Positions 26,998 through 36,872 of a stretch of 64,000 bases of DNA are shown piece after piece. A program made the translations under genes and the position numbers. The stretch is from Xenorhabdus cabanillasii (lineage in GTDB: Bacteria > Pseudomonadota > Gammaproteobacteria > Enterobacterales > Enterobacteriaceae), in contig NZ_QTUB01000001.1 of the NCBI RefSeq assembly GCF_003386665.1, positions 3,410,001 to 3,474,000 of the forward strand, in the 5' to 3' direction. Numbering within the stretch: position 1 is the stretch's first letter; every line of letters begins with the position of its first letter. The notes below the pieces were generated by a model. It saw only the letters and a list, made by a program, of their open reading frames with translations, did not search any database and had not been told where the DNA came from.

Positions 26998-29917
26998 TCA
27001 AGATGCACTGTTTCATAAAGTGAAAGACGGTATTCACTTTGATACCTTGCTGGAACAGGCTCATCAGGTGGTTGAGCAACAGGCCGGAAAACAGTGGAGC
27101 GACACAGCGGAACACGATCCCGGTATCACCTTTCTGGAAGGACTCAGTTACGGTGTGTCAGATTTGGCTTACCGTCACACCCTTCCCCTGGCAGATTTAC
27201 TGACTCCTGCCCCAGATAACCAGATCCAGCAAGACGGAATTTTTCCCGCTGAATTTGGCCCTCATAAGACGCTGACTTGTGGGCCAATCACTACCGATGA
27301 TTATCGGAGAGCGTTGCTGGACCTGCATAGCAGCGACTGGGCAGGGGAAACTACTCTACAGAATAAAGAAGATTTTCTGTTCCGTAATGTGCAACTGATA
27401 CGTGAACCGGAAAATCTGGGGTATACCTATTGGTATAATCCGGACACAAGGGAATATAGTTTCCAAAAGGGTGATAGTGAAAATGTGAAAGAGTTTGTAT
27501 TGCGGGGAAATTACTGGCTTTATCTGGAACCCAGCCGTTATACAGAAAAGAACAAAGCCACCGCCACCCAACAATTGAAGGATTTTTTAACCGATAACCG
27601 CAATATCGGGGAGTCAGTCAGTCAGATTATCTGGTCACAACCGGTTGATTTTCCGCTATTACTGGATATCGAACTGGGTGATGATGTACAGGATGTCGCC
27701 GGTATTTTCGCGGCCGTCTATAGCACCGCAGAGCAGTATCTGATGCCTGAGGCACAGCGTTACCGCACTGAAACACTGCAAGATGCCGGAATGTACAATG
27801 ATGAAATCTTTGAAGGGCCACAGTTGCAACATGGCTGGATCCCTGAATTGCCGACAGCCCGTGACTATACGCAACGGATCATACTCAATCTTAGCCGGCT
27901 GGTTAATAAACTGCTTGAGATTAAGGGTATTCAGAATGTCAATCGCCTTCAGTTGGATAAAAGTGTTGATACAAACCTGATTGAGTCGGTTACAGGGGAT
28001 GCTTGGTCGTGGTCAATTAAAGAAGGCTATTACCCTCGCCTGTGGGGTCAAGATCCGCTCCATCAATTGGCACAACATGATGGCCCACTAAGAGTGATCG
28101 CCAAAGGCGGGATCAGCGTTACGGTGAGTGAACAACAGATTCGGGGCAGCTTACCTAATCCTTCCCTGATCCAGAATACACCTGTGGTATTGGCTTATGG
28201 ACGGCATCGCGATGTGGGCCGTTATTATCCCGTCAGCGATACATTGCCCGCTTGCTACGAATTACAGCAGCCCTTATCTGAAATTGAAAATGAACATGCC
28301 CAACGTTTGTTGTCACTTCATCAATTTATGCTGCCATTTGAACAGTTGTTGGCTTGCGGCTGTCAGCAAATTGCCATGCTACCGAAATTACTGGCTTTTC
28401 AGCGCGAGGGATATGAAGTCTGGGGTGATCAGTGGCCGTTTAAGCCGGGTTCTGTCAATGATGAAGCCCATCAGGATTACGCCACTGAATTAAAGGAACA
28501 GTTAAAAAAGATCGCGCTCGATAGCGATCACGAATTGGATATCGTCAATTACCTGCTCGGCTATTTTGGCACTGAACGGGCACCAAATACCTTTATCACC
28601 CCCATCGATGATTTTCGCGCTGTGCAACAGGGCTATCTGGCTCAACAACCGACATTAACTTATCACCGTGCCAACATTCGAATTGATCAGGTTTCTTCGC
28701 TGCAAAAACGCATTGCTGCCCGTATAGGGTTAGGCGGTGAGCTGTTTAAACCGGAATCGGAGCTTGTCCTAAGCCAACTGCCTTTTTATCTGGTGGAACA
28801 CCGAGCATTGCTGCCAATCAAGCCCAATAGCCAGTTTGATACAAAGCAGAAGCCGGACTGTGTATATAAGGAAGAGAAAGAGGAAGAGAAAGAGGAAGAG
28901 AGCCAGACCAAACCGCCTTATCTGGTGATTAAGCAAGACAGTATTAATGGCAAGCTGAGACAGGGGCAAGTGATCAATTTAATCCTCTGTGAAGGCGAAC
29001 AGGGCAACACCCAATTTACAGTGCGTGGTCAGATGATAGTCAAAGCCGAGGAAGATCGGTTTTGGCTGGACGTGGGTAATAGTACGCAACTGGAATACAA
29101 TCTGGAACGGATAATGACCGCCGCCAAAGCAAAAAAACTGTTCTGGCAAAACAGCGTGGTCTGGATGGAAGATATGAACTACCGTCTGGCCTACGATAGT
29201 GACCAATCCCAGAATGGCAAGCCATTGCCTGATAACCAGCGGCGTCTGACCCGCACAGCACAAACCCCCTTCCCGTCCCTAATTGCGGTAGGTAATGAAA
29301 TTACCCTGACCAAACATTTAGGGATAGTCGGTGTCACACAGGAATATCCTGATGACTCAGAAAAACTGTATGCCAAAGTCGTCAGCTTTGATCGTATCAA
29401 GGGTACTTTGATTATTGAAAATCAGGATAGTTCGACATTGACGTTCCCTGCTCCGGAAGAAGCCTGGCGATACAGTTGGTATTTTTCAGGTGAGGAGTAT
29501 GGAAAAACCGATCGTTTCTCATTTGTTATCAGCGTAGTAGTAAACAGTAAGTTAATTAACGACAAGCCCGGTGTTGATCCCTATAAACTAGAAGAATGGG
29601 TTAAAGAAACCATTTTTACCGAGTTCCCTGCCCATATTTCTATGATTATTCACTGGATGGACCCGGAAGCATTTTTAAATTTCGGCATGACTTATCAACG
29701 TTGGCAAAATAATGGTGCACCTTTGGGTGATTCTGCCTATTCGATTCTGGAAAGCCTGACATTAGGTACATTACCTTCTGCTTTAAAAGGCATAGGAACA
29801 ATGCGAATTGCTACACCGCACCAAAGAGAGGAAGTTGTCGGTGAAAACAACGATGAGTGGAATACCAAAAAGATAATCCAGAATGAATTGTTCTATGTTC
29901 CGAAAGAGAACGAATAA
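26990..29917 (+). CDS. pvc12: PVC large baseplate wedge protein
   Basis: Pvc12 is the second, larger gp6/gp7-type wedge protein of the baseplate. The 975-residue protein opens with the conserved QWSDTAEHDPGITFLEGLSYGVSDLAYR block (about residues 36-65). It has a variable centre and ends with the conserved EFPAHISMIIHWMDPEAFLNFGMTYQRWQNNG region (about 880-910). Residues about 625-640 are an unusual acidic low-complexity run made by a short GAAGAGAAAG-type DNA repeat at 28870-28900. A diverged fragment of another pvc12 lies at 38991-39168. Confidence 0.92.
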   Translation: MNNQDALFHKVKDGIHFDTLLEQAHQVVEQQAGKQWSDTAEHDPGITFLEGLSYGVSDLAYRHTLPLADLLTPAPDNQIQQDGIFPAEFGPHKTLTCGPITTDDYRRALLDLHSSDWAGETTLQNKEDFLFRNVQLIREPENLGYTYWYNPDTREYSFQKGDSENVKEFVLRGNYWLYLEPSRYTEKNKATATQQLKDFLTDNRNIGESVSQIIWSQPVDFPLLLDIELGDDVQDVAGIFAAVYSTAEQYLMPEAQRYRTETLQDAGMYNDEIFEGPQLQHGWIPELPTARDYTQRIILNLSRLVNKLLEIKGIQNVNRLQLDKSVDTNLIESVTGDAWSWSIKEGYYPRLWGQDPLHQLAQHDGPLRVIAKGGISVTVSEQQIRGSLPNPSLIQNTPVVLAYGRHRDVGRYYPVSDTLPACYELQQPLSEIENEHAQRLLSLHQFMLPFEQLLACGCQQIAMLPKLLAFQREGYEVWGDQWPFKPGSVNDEAHQDYATELKEQLKKIALDSDHELDIVNYLLGYFGTERAPNTFITPIDDFRAVQQGYLAQQPTLTYHRANIRIDQVSSLQKRIAARIGLGGELFKPESELVLSQLPFYLVEHRALLPIKPNSQFDTKQKPDCVYKEEKEEEKEEESQTKPPYLVIKQDSINGKLRQGQVINLILCEGEQGNTQFTVRGQMIVKAEEDRFWLDVGNSTQLEYNLERIMTAAKAKKLFWQNSVVWMEDMNYRLAYDSDQSQNGKPLPDNQRRLTRTAQTPFPSLIAVGNEITLTKHLGIVGVTQEYPDDSEKLYAKVVSFDRIKGTLIIENQDSSTLTFPAPEEAWRYSWYFSGEEYGKTDRFSFVISVVVNSKLINDKPGVDPYKLEEWVKETIFTEFPAHISMIIHWMDPEAFLNFGMTYQRWQNNGAPLGDSAYSILESLTLGTLPSALKGIGTMRIATPHQREEVVGENNDEWNTKKIIQNELFYVPKENE

Positions 29918-29972
29918 GTAAAAATATCTACTAATCACAATTTTAAATTAAATATAGTTTATGGAGTTAGCC

Positions 29973-30905
29973 ATGAAAGAAATTCGTTATTCTGTAAAAA
30001 CACAAGAGCAACAAACATTAACTGACTCAAAAGGTATTGGGCCTGAGACTGATAAATTAAAAGATAAATTTAAAGACGGCAGTATTCCTTTACAAACCGA
30101 TTTCAATCAATTAATTGATATTGCCGACATTGGTCGTAGAGCGACTGGACAAGCTCCCGGACAATCAGGAGAACCGGGTAACGGTTTGAGTTTGACAGAT
30201 GATGGAACTTTACAGACCGTTGTGAATTCAACCGGCGGACTGCATTTTGATAAAAAAGCATTAGCAATTAAACCTTACTATGGGATTAACGTTGATAATA
30301 ATGGTGTTTCAGTTAAAGCCGGTGATGGCATAAAAGTGGACAATAACGGTGTCAGTATTGATTCCAATAAAATACTCCCCAACGGAATGATTGTGATGTT
30401 CTCTGGTAATAGTGCTCCTGCTGGATGGGCTTTTTGTGATGGTAATAATGGAACGCCAGATTTAAGAAGTCGCTTTGTCATGTGTGGTGAAACTATTTCT
30501 GAGACAGGAAAAAGCAGCAGTAAAGCCACTGGTAGCGGCAGTGGAAAAAACTACTCCAGAAATACAACATCAACTCAAGTTTCTGTCACTGTTAATGTGC
30601 AATATACAATGTTAACAGAATCACAAATACCTAGTCATCGACACATTGGGGGGATGGCTTATTATATGAATAGTGGGATGCAATATGGAAACTCTTTCGG
30701 TCCAGGGACATCGACAGACGTAATAAACAACAACCCTTACTCCGTAGGAATGACTAAAGCCACTTCACCTCGTTACGCATACACATCAAACACAGGCGAA
30801 GGGCAAGGACATAATCACCAAGCAACAGCCTTATCCCCTTCACATAGCCATAGCGTTAATGTAGTTCCGCCCTATTATTTATTAGCCTTTATTATGAAAC
30901 TTTAA
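29973..30905 (+). CDS. pvc13: PVC tail fibre
   Basis: Pvc13 is the fibre that binds the target cell. I start at 29973, because GGAG lies seven bases before it; an ATG at 29961 would place the ribosome site inside the gene. The 310-residue protein has a baseplate-attachment region (about 1-90) and short VDNNGVSVKAGDG-type shaft repeats (about 100-130). A collar-like domain follows (FSGNSAPAGWAFCDGNNGTPDLRSRF). The C-terminus is rich in His and Ser (GHNHQATALSPSHSHS), like phage short-fibre receptor tips. Fibres vary between PVCs and set host specificity. Confidence 0.88.
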   Translation: MKEIRYSVKTQEQQTLTDSKGIGPETDKLKDKFKDGSIPLQTDFNQLIDIADIGRRATGQAPGQSGEPGNGLSLTDDGTLQTVVNSTGGLHFDKKALAIKPYYGINVDNNGVSVKAGDGIKVDNNGVSIDSNKILPNGMIVMFSGNSAPAGWAFCDGNNGTPDLRSRFVMCGETISETGKSSSKATGSGSGKNYSRNTTSTQVSVTVNVQYTMLTESQIPSHRHIGGMAYYMNSGMQYGNSFGPGTSTDVINNNPYSVGMTKATSPRYAYTSNTGEGQGHNHQATALSPSHSHSVNVVPPYYLLAFIMKL

Positions 30906-30968
30906 TTCTATTTCACAAATACAGTTTTAAATTACCTATTATTTACTCATTACCAAGGATATATTGAT

Positions 30969-32528
30969 ATGAATTCGGAGCCAAATCTGTTAAACCGGAT
31001 TACCATTACTATTGAGGCTAATAATCAACAGGTGGCTAAAAAAGTATTACATGGCTCCCTGCTTAATCAAACCAGTATAAATAAATTACTCAATTCATAC
31101 TTTTATGAATATAACATTCATCAGGATATCTCTTTAGAAACATTAACCCTCAATCTTGGTGAAATAAATTTTCATGATTTTAATTCACTGTTTCCTGCTC
31201 GCCTCAAGATGGAACTAAATAAAGCATTCAGCCAATATCAGATAAACAACCATAAGGAAGAAATTCTACTAAATAAAACAATATCAAATCAAATCACCGA
31301 TAAGCCTTCTATATCTGGCGATAACAATTTAATTAATGCAGAGAATTTCATTCACTCTTTATATCAAAAACATTCCCCATTAAACCTAACGGAGTCAATA
31401 GAAGATAATAGAAATAACGACATCAAAAAATTAATAAATCAATTAACACAAATAGAAAACAAATCCGCGTTATTATTAGCAAAAAGCTGTTTGTCTGAAC
31501 AGAGTTTAAAACGACTCCTGGCTATCAGACAACCCGCTTTATTAAGCGCCATCAATCGCAGATTATCGGAAAACACCAACGAACCACAATATCAGGAGGA
31601 ACCAGTCTCACCCGGGCAACTGATACTCAATGCATTGAGATATATACAACGGCATAATACACAGAATATTCCCAAACCTGATACAAAAGTGATATCTCAT
31701 ATCACAGCCGAGCTAAATAAAAGTTCACAACATGATGAACCTATTATGACATTATTTCGTCAAGCTGTAACTCACCACTCCCCGTTAAATAAGTGGCTAA
31801 AACAGCTCTGGCAAACAATTCCTATTTCACAACTCTGTAAAAAACATCTATCAGTTCAAGAATACCAATATCTATCGGAACACTTTATTTCAAATAAAGC
31901 AGATGAAAATAGATCCAATTCAGAATCAGCACCGGATATATCCGTTACAGGAGTCAATAACCGAAACCAACTTCGAACTATCAACAAGTCACATTCTAAA
32001 TCCGTTTTATTGCCTGAAAAAACCACCCTATATCAAGTCAGTAACACCGGAATATTAATTTTATGGCCGATGCTACCAGCACTATTTAATCAGCTTGGTT
32101 TACTTGAGGAACAAAAATTTATCCATCGTCAGGCCCAATTTAGTGCCGTCAATTTCCTTGACTACCTGATTTGGGAAACCGAAGAAACACCAACAGAACG
32201 AAAAATGCTGAATAACGTTCTATGTGGGTTAATGGCTGATGAAAATAGTGAATCAATCTCTATTGAACCAGAAAAACAATTAATAACCACACAATGGCTG
32301 GATGCTATTATCACCCAACTTCCTGCCTGGAAAAAACTAAGCCGTAATGATGTCCGCCAATTATTCTTACAACGTCCGGGTGAATTGCGAATCAATGAAC
32401 AGGAAATCAATATTACAATACAACAACAACCATTCGACGCATTATTGGCCGATTGGCTGTGGCCATTAAATATCGCCAAACTTCCCTGGCTGGATCGCCC
32501 TTTACGAATTGACTGGCAAAACATTTAA
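30969..32528 (+). CDS. pvc14: PVC tape-measure-type protein
   Basis: Pvc14 occupies the position of Afp14, shown in the Serratia particle to set tube length. The 519-residue protein is AT-rich, strongly helical and rich in Asn, Gln and Leu. It has no enzymatic motif. Its N-terminus has the family pattern LLNRITITIEANNQ. Its C-terminus contains repeated W-L-W/L motifs (LADWLWPLNIAKLPWLDRPLR). From base 31803 (residue 279) to the end it lies within a 3.3-kb direct repeat; a copy of this C-terminal part is fused to a pvc12 fragment at 39085-39891. Confidence 0.85.
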   Translation: MNSEPNLLNRITITIEANNQQVAKKVLHGSLLNQTSINKLLNSYFYEYNIHQDISLETLTLNLGEINFHDFNSLFPARLKMELNKAFSQYQINNHKEEILLNKTISNQITDKPSISGDNNLINAENFIHSLYQKHSPLNLTESIEDNRNNDIKKLINQLTQIENKSALLLAKSCLSEQSLKRLLAIRQPALLSAINRRLSENTNEPQYQEEPVSPGQLILNALRYIQRHNTQNIPKPDTKVISHITAELNKSSQHDEPIMTLFRQAVTHHSPLNKWLKQLWQTIPISQLCKKHLSVQEYQYLSEHFISNKADENRSNSESAPDISVTGVNNRNQLRTINKSHSKSVLLPEKTTLYQVSNTGILILWPMLPALFNQLGLLEEQKFIHRQAQFSAVNFLDYLIWETEETPTERKMLNNVLCGLMADENSESISIEPEKQLITTQWLDAIITQLPAWKKLSRNDVRQLFLQRPGELRINEQEINITIQQQPFDALLADWLWPLNIAKLPWLDRPLRIDWQNI

Positions 32529-35137
32529 AAGGTTTATATGGACTACCTACTGACAAATAACCACGGTGAACTTCAACCGATAACCCCTGAATTACGCTGG
32601 CTTTATTCTCATCTGGAACGTATTGACCTGCGATTGCAGCACTATTATTACCAGAAAAGAGACAGGTACGATTCATTACCGGAAAGTTTTTTACTTACCG
32701 AAGATGAAGTAGAACAACGTCTGGCAGAACCATTCGGTGTTCCTCATTGGCTACCTAAAGCAGATAATATTATTCACTGCTCAGAAACAACCGAGGAAAA
32801 CCCTGCCTTTGATCCATTATCACTCTTGGTTGAACGTTTTGAACTGACTGAATTTGAACGTGTTGCTTTACTGTTAGGTTTATTACCCCATTTTGACAGT
32901 CGTTATCATGCGTTATTTGCCGCTCTAAATGGTAACAGTAAAAAACAGTGGCCTAGTTTTGCTTTAGCAATTGAATTATTTAGCCAGCGTCAAAGTGATT
33001 GGCAATTACTGCAAAACAGCTTGTTACCACAAACACCATTAATTAGCAGCCACCTATTACAGCTCAATAACCACCAAGAATCTGTCTGGTTACAAACGCA
33101 ATTTTTAACCCACAATGCTGTCTGGCATTTTCTATCAGGCCAGCGGGTTATTTTACCTCCTCTAACAACCTGCGCTTATTGGAGTATCCCTGTCTCACAA
33201 AATTGGTATCCACAAACTGTTTTTCATTCACTTGGAAAAATCTTATTGAATAAAACCGACGAGATTCTTCCACTGGTAATACTTAGAGGAAAACAGGACA
33301 GTGCCAGAGAATTAGCAGTAAGCAATATTATGGCTTCTCATGATATCAATACGTTAACTCTTGATTTAGCCCGTCTGCCAGATGATGAAAACCCAACTGA
33401 AATAGCTAACTTGCTGGCAAATGCAATACGGGAAGCCCGTCTACACGATGCCTGTTTATTAATCAGCAACTTCTCTTTATTGATACAAGAAAAGAAAACA
33501 TGGCATAACGAATTATCCACCCTACTCAATCAGCCTAAATTACGCATAATTTGCCTGGCAGAACCACAAGATTCATTAGTATGGATTAAACACCTGCCGA
33601 TGGTACAAATTAATATGCCAGCACTTACTCTGGCGGATAAAAAAAACATGTTACAAGCAAACTTACCGAATACTGTTGCTCAGAAAATAAATATGACTCA
33701 ATTATGTCAACGTTTTTCATTTACAGCAGAAACATTACCGTTCATTCTTAAAGAAGCATATCAATACCAAATACTCCGACAACCGGAAGGTCAATTGGAA
33801 GAAACCGATCTACGTAAGGCATTAAACTTTCGCGCTCAACAAAATTTCGGTAAATTAGCCCAACGAATCACCCCAAAACGCAATTTTAATGATTTAGTGA
33901 TTTCAGATACATTGGCGCAACAGTTAAAAGAAATCATTGCGGCCATTCATTACCGTGACCAAATTCTAAGCGCTGGATTTCAGGAAAAAATCAGCTACGG
34001 CACCGGTATTAGTGCATTATTTTACGGTGAATCAGGTACCGGCAAAACAATGGCCGCAGAAGTGATTGCCGGGTATCTTGGCGTCGATTTAATTAAAGTA
34101 GATCTCTCAACCGTAGTGAACAAATATATTGGCGAAACGGAAAAAAATATCTCACGCATTTTCGATTTAGCCGAGGCGGATTCCGGGGTACTATTTTTCG
34201 ACGAAGCCGATGCCCTATTTGGCAAACGCAGTGAAACCAAAGATGCCCAAGACAGACACGCTAATATTGAAGTTTCTTATTTATTACAACGGCTGGAGGA
34301 TTATCCAGGGTTAGTCATTTTAGCCACCAATAACCGCAGCCATTTGGACAGCGCGTTTAATCGCCGTTTTACCTTTATCACCCGTTTTACTTATCCCGAT
34401 GAAACATTACGTGAAAAAATGTGGCAAAAAATTTGGCCCGAACAACTGATATTATCCAATGAAATTGATTTTGAACATCTGGCTAAACGGTCTGATTTAA
34501 CCGGAGCAAACATTAGAAATATTGCCTTATTATCATCGATATTAGCCGCGGATGATAACAATGGACAAATCGCAAATAGGCACATAGAGCGAGCAGTGAT
34601 ACTTGAATTAAATAAAACCGGCCGATTGGCTTTCTAAATACTCAGTGGGATTGGAATCAACATGACAACTATAATTGCTTCTGACAATATCATTATTGAA
34701 GTGAATAAAGCATTAAATGCCATTTTATCGCAATACTTACAGATGCCAGGTTCACAAATTAATATTCGCTTTGATCTACCGGAAATTAATTCAACCCAAT
34801 CGGAACCGACGGTGAGTGTATTTCTGTATGATATACACGAAGAGCTACAATTACGCACTGCTGAACCAAGGCGTTATAATCCTGCAACCAGCACATTATT
34901 ACCAGGATGGGTTAATATCAATTGTAACTATTTAATCACCTACTGGGATGCTAATAAACCCTCAAGTGACAGCTCCAGCCCAGATAGCCAACCGGATAAT
35001 CAGGCGGCACAAGTGATGACACGGGTTTTGAATGCATTAATAAATAATCGCCAATTAACTGGTATTCCCGGTGCCTATACGCGCGTTATTCCACAACAGG
35101 AGAATTTAAACAGCCTGGGTAATTTTTGGCAGGCTCT
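31803..35137 (+). repeat. 3.3-kb direct repeat, copy A
   Basis: This segment covers the 3' part of pvc14, all of pvc15 and the first 158 codons of pvc16. It is almost identical to 39166-42500 at a constant offset of 7363 bp with no indels that I found. The two Pvc15 proteins differ at about 11 of 699 residues by my count. Identity ends abruptly at both borders. Confidence 0.95.
32538..34637 (+). CDS. pvc15: PVC AAA+ ATPase, copy A
   Basis: Pvc15 is a cytoplasmic AAA+ ATPase thought to unfold or load effectors into the particle lumen. The 699-residue protein has a non-conserved N-terminal half and a C-terminal ATPase domain. The Walker A motif GESGTGKT is at 497-504 (Lys503), Walker B is VLFFDEADALFG, and the sensor/arginine region ATNNRSHLDSAFNRRFT follows. 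It starts 9 bp after pvc14. A near-identical second copy is at 39901. Confidence 0.94.
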   Translation: MDYLLTNNHGELQPITPELRWLYSHLERIDLRLQHYYYQKRDRYDSLPESFLLTEDEVEQRLAEPFGVPHWLPKADNIIHCSETTEENPAFDPLSLLVERFELTEFERVALLLGLLPHFDSRYHALFAALNGNSKKQWPSFALAIELFSQRQSDWQLLQNSLLPQTPLISSHLLQLNNHQESVWLQTQFLTHNAVWHFLSGQRVILPPLTTCAYWSIPVSQNWYPQTVFHSLGKILLNKTDEILPLVILRGKQDSARELAVSNIMASHDINTLTLDLARLPDDENPTEIANLLANAIREARLHDACLLISNFSLLIQEKKTWHNELSTLLNQPKLRIICLAEPQDSLVWIKHLPMVQINMPALTLADKKNMLQANLPNTVAQKINMTQLCQRFSFTAETLPFILKEAYQYQILRQPEGQLEETDLRKALNFRAQQNFGKLAQRITPKRNFNDLVISDTLAQQLKEIIAAIHYRDQILSAGFQEKISYGTGISALFYGESGTGKTMAAEVIAGYLGVDLIKVDLSTVVNKYIGETEKNISRIFDLAEADSGVLFFDEADALFGKRSETKDAQDRHANIEVSYLLQRLEDYPGLVILATNNRSHLDSAFNRRFTFITRFTYPDETLREKMWQKIWPEQLILSNEIDFEHLAKRSDLTGANIRNIALLSSILAADDNNGQIANRHIERAVILELNKTGRLAF

Positions 35138-35564
35138 GGGTAATCGCCCGCGCATCTCCTTGCTCTATTCAATTACTGTGCCAATGAAGCTGAAAAATAT
35201 TGAAAATAATATCATATCTATTAGCCAAATATCCGCTACTGTAGATCAAAAATCTAGCCTGGACAGTTCACAAATAAATCAAGCCCTGACAGATAAATTA
35301 TGTGCCGACTTAGGTGGTACAGAAGATGTCCGCCTTGCCCTTAATAAAGTGAATATGACAACCGAGCCTGATACAGAAAACAATCAAAACCTGGAAAATC
35401 AAAATGTTATTGTTGAAGTTTCCGGTATTACCGGTGCAACTTATTTATCACAAATAAAAGATATACTTAAAAAATGGAAAAACAACCAACAGGCTATTAT
35501 AAAGATAAATGGTGTTGGTATTATTGTTTCTAAAGAAAATGCTGATAAGTTAATTGGAATTTAA
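34662..35564 (+). CDS. pvc16: PVC cap protein, copy A
   Basis: Pvc16 (DUF4255-type) caps the distal end of the sheath and tube, as gp3/gp15 do in phage tails. The 300-residue protein has the conserved SVFLYDIHEELQLRTAEPRRYN segment (about residues 50-72) and the GNFWQALGNRPR-SLLYSIT block (about 150-172). The C-terminal 140 residues diverge from copy B and end with the INGVGIIVSKENADKLIGI motif. It is the last structural gene, and cargo genes follow after 168 bp. Confidence 0.92.
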   Translation: MTTIIASDNIIIEVNKALNAILSQYLQMPGSQINIRFDLPEINSTQSEPTVSVFLYDIHEELQLRTAEPRRYNPATSTLLPGWVNINCNYLITYWDANKPSSDSSSPDSQPDNQAAQVMTRVLNALINNRQLTGIPGAYTRVIPQQENLNSLGNFWQALGNRPRISLLYSITVPMKLKNIENNIISISQISATVDQKSSLDSSQINQALTDKLCADLGGTEDVRLALNKVNMTTEPDTENNQNLENQNVIVEVSGITGATYLSQIKDILKKWKNNQQAIIKINGVGIIVSKENADKLIGI

Positions 35565-35732
35565 AATTAATTCTTATATTAAAATAACCACCAATCATTC
35601 ACCTAACAAATAATTATTCATTAAAAATAATTATTTTTAATATATTTATTTGAGATTTCCGTGTTATAAAACTATTAACTTAATCCACATGTTATTCATT
35701 GTCATTCTTCAAACTCTTCTATAGGTGAAATA

Positions 35733-36692
35733 ATGCTAAACGAAAATGTTAAAGATCATGGTAAAAAAACAAAAAATAATGCAGAAGATCCCCAAAATAG
35801 GGAGATAAATAGCAATTCTTTAGAAATTTCCTGCACCACCGCACCACCAGCACCACCAGCACCACCAGCACTGAAATTATTTTCCAACCTTCCTAATAAA
35901 AGGTCACTAAATAATGTAGGAAATAATAATCCGTTCAAACCAAAAGATGAAAATGTACTTTTCACTGAAAGCGGAACAGTAGAATCTGAAGATTGGGAAA
36001 TATCAGAACAGATAAAAAATTATCTAGGAGAAGGCGGTTTCTCTACAATTTCTAAAGCAATCAAAGAAGTATTGAAAAAAGAAGACATAAAACCATTGAA
36101 CCCCATAGGCGTTACTATGAAAGGAATAATCGAGGAAATGAAAAAAGCTGATGAAAAATATAGGCAATATGAATACAACGATGAAGATATAACGGATAAC
36201 CCTATAGCTTGGACGAATCCTGATAATGGAAAAATTTATATAGGAATAAATTCTCCAGAATACTCGCATTTGAATAATAGAGGAGAATCTGAGCTCAATT
36301 TGGCAAAAATAATATCTACAATAATTCATGAAGGCCTTCATGCGTCATCACATCAGCATAAAGGCTTACAGCCTCAAACTAATAAAGAAGAAGGCAACCT
36401 AGACTATGATGAATATGTGACAGACTATTTTGCAAGAGAAGTTTATAATAAAATATTACCCGGTAAAGACTATGTTACCAATTATTTTACTAAGGGATTA
36501 GGCGGTAAAAATAAAATGTGGGGAGGAAATATTGTTGAATTTATGATTCAATCAAAACATTCTTCTTTGGAAGAAATAAGACAAGCTTATGCAGAAGGTA
36601 AACCATTTAATGAACTAGATGGTAAATTACTAGAGGATTGGAAAACATATGCAAAATTGGGGAAAATACCTGACCTACCCAATCAAAATTAA
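35733..36692 (+). CDS. Putative PVC effector, HExxH metalloprotease-like
   Basis: The 319-residue protein is the first gene after pvc16, the usual payload position. The N-terminal 75 residues are low-complexity and polar, with a Pro-rich APPAPPAPPA linker (residues about 36-46); such leaders direct PVC cargo packaging. The C-terminal part has a zinc-protease motif HEGLH (His199, Glu200, His203) in a helical context (STIIHEGLHASSH). A downstream DEYVTDYFAREV helix could give the third ligand. This arrangement resembles the NleD/M91-type effectors, but I cannot confirm the family. A good AGGTGA site precedes the ATG. The target is unknown. Confidence 0.7.
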   Translation: MLNENVKDHGKKTKNNAEDPQNREINSNSLEISCTTAPPAPPAPPALKLFSNLPNKRSLNNVGNNNPFKPKDENVLFTESGTVESEDWEISEQIKNYLGEGGFSTISKAIKEVLKKEDIKPLNPIGVTMKGIIEEMKKADEKYRQYEYNDEDITDNPIAWTNPDNGKIYIGINSPEYSHLNNRGESELNLAKIISTIIHEGLHASSHQHKGLQPQTNKEEGNLDYDEYVTDYFAREVYNKILPGKDYVTNYFTKGLGGKNKMWGGNIVEFMIQSKHSSLEEIRQAYAEGKPFNELDGKLLEDWKTYAKLGKIPDLPNQN

Positions 36693-36872
36693 TGGGTGAA
36701 GTTATCTCAGTCAGATCAATTATAGAGCCTTAATAAATAAAAAAACAATCTCTCATATGAATATTGAAGTACAAAATATCCAGTAAGTTATTTAAAAGAA
36801 TACCAATCTATTTATTTGCATAGTCATGCATGTTGCACTTACCATGCTAAATATTGCAATATAAATAAGGTT
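36693..36872. other. Short spacer effector / IS630
   Basis: This AT-rich spacer contains CTCAGTCAGATCAATTA at 36714-36730. It weakly resembles the outer end of the IS630-type element at 37916-37982 and could mark the other boundary. No gene is seen. Confidence 0.3.

Noticed and set aside
32162..32676. Minus-strand frames in pvc14/pvc15, repeated at 39525-40039
   Set aside because: They occur twice only because the DNA is duplicated; they are shadows of the pvc genes.
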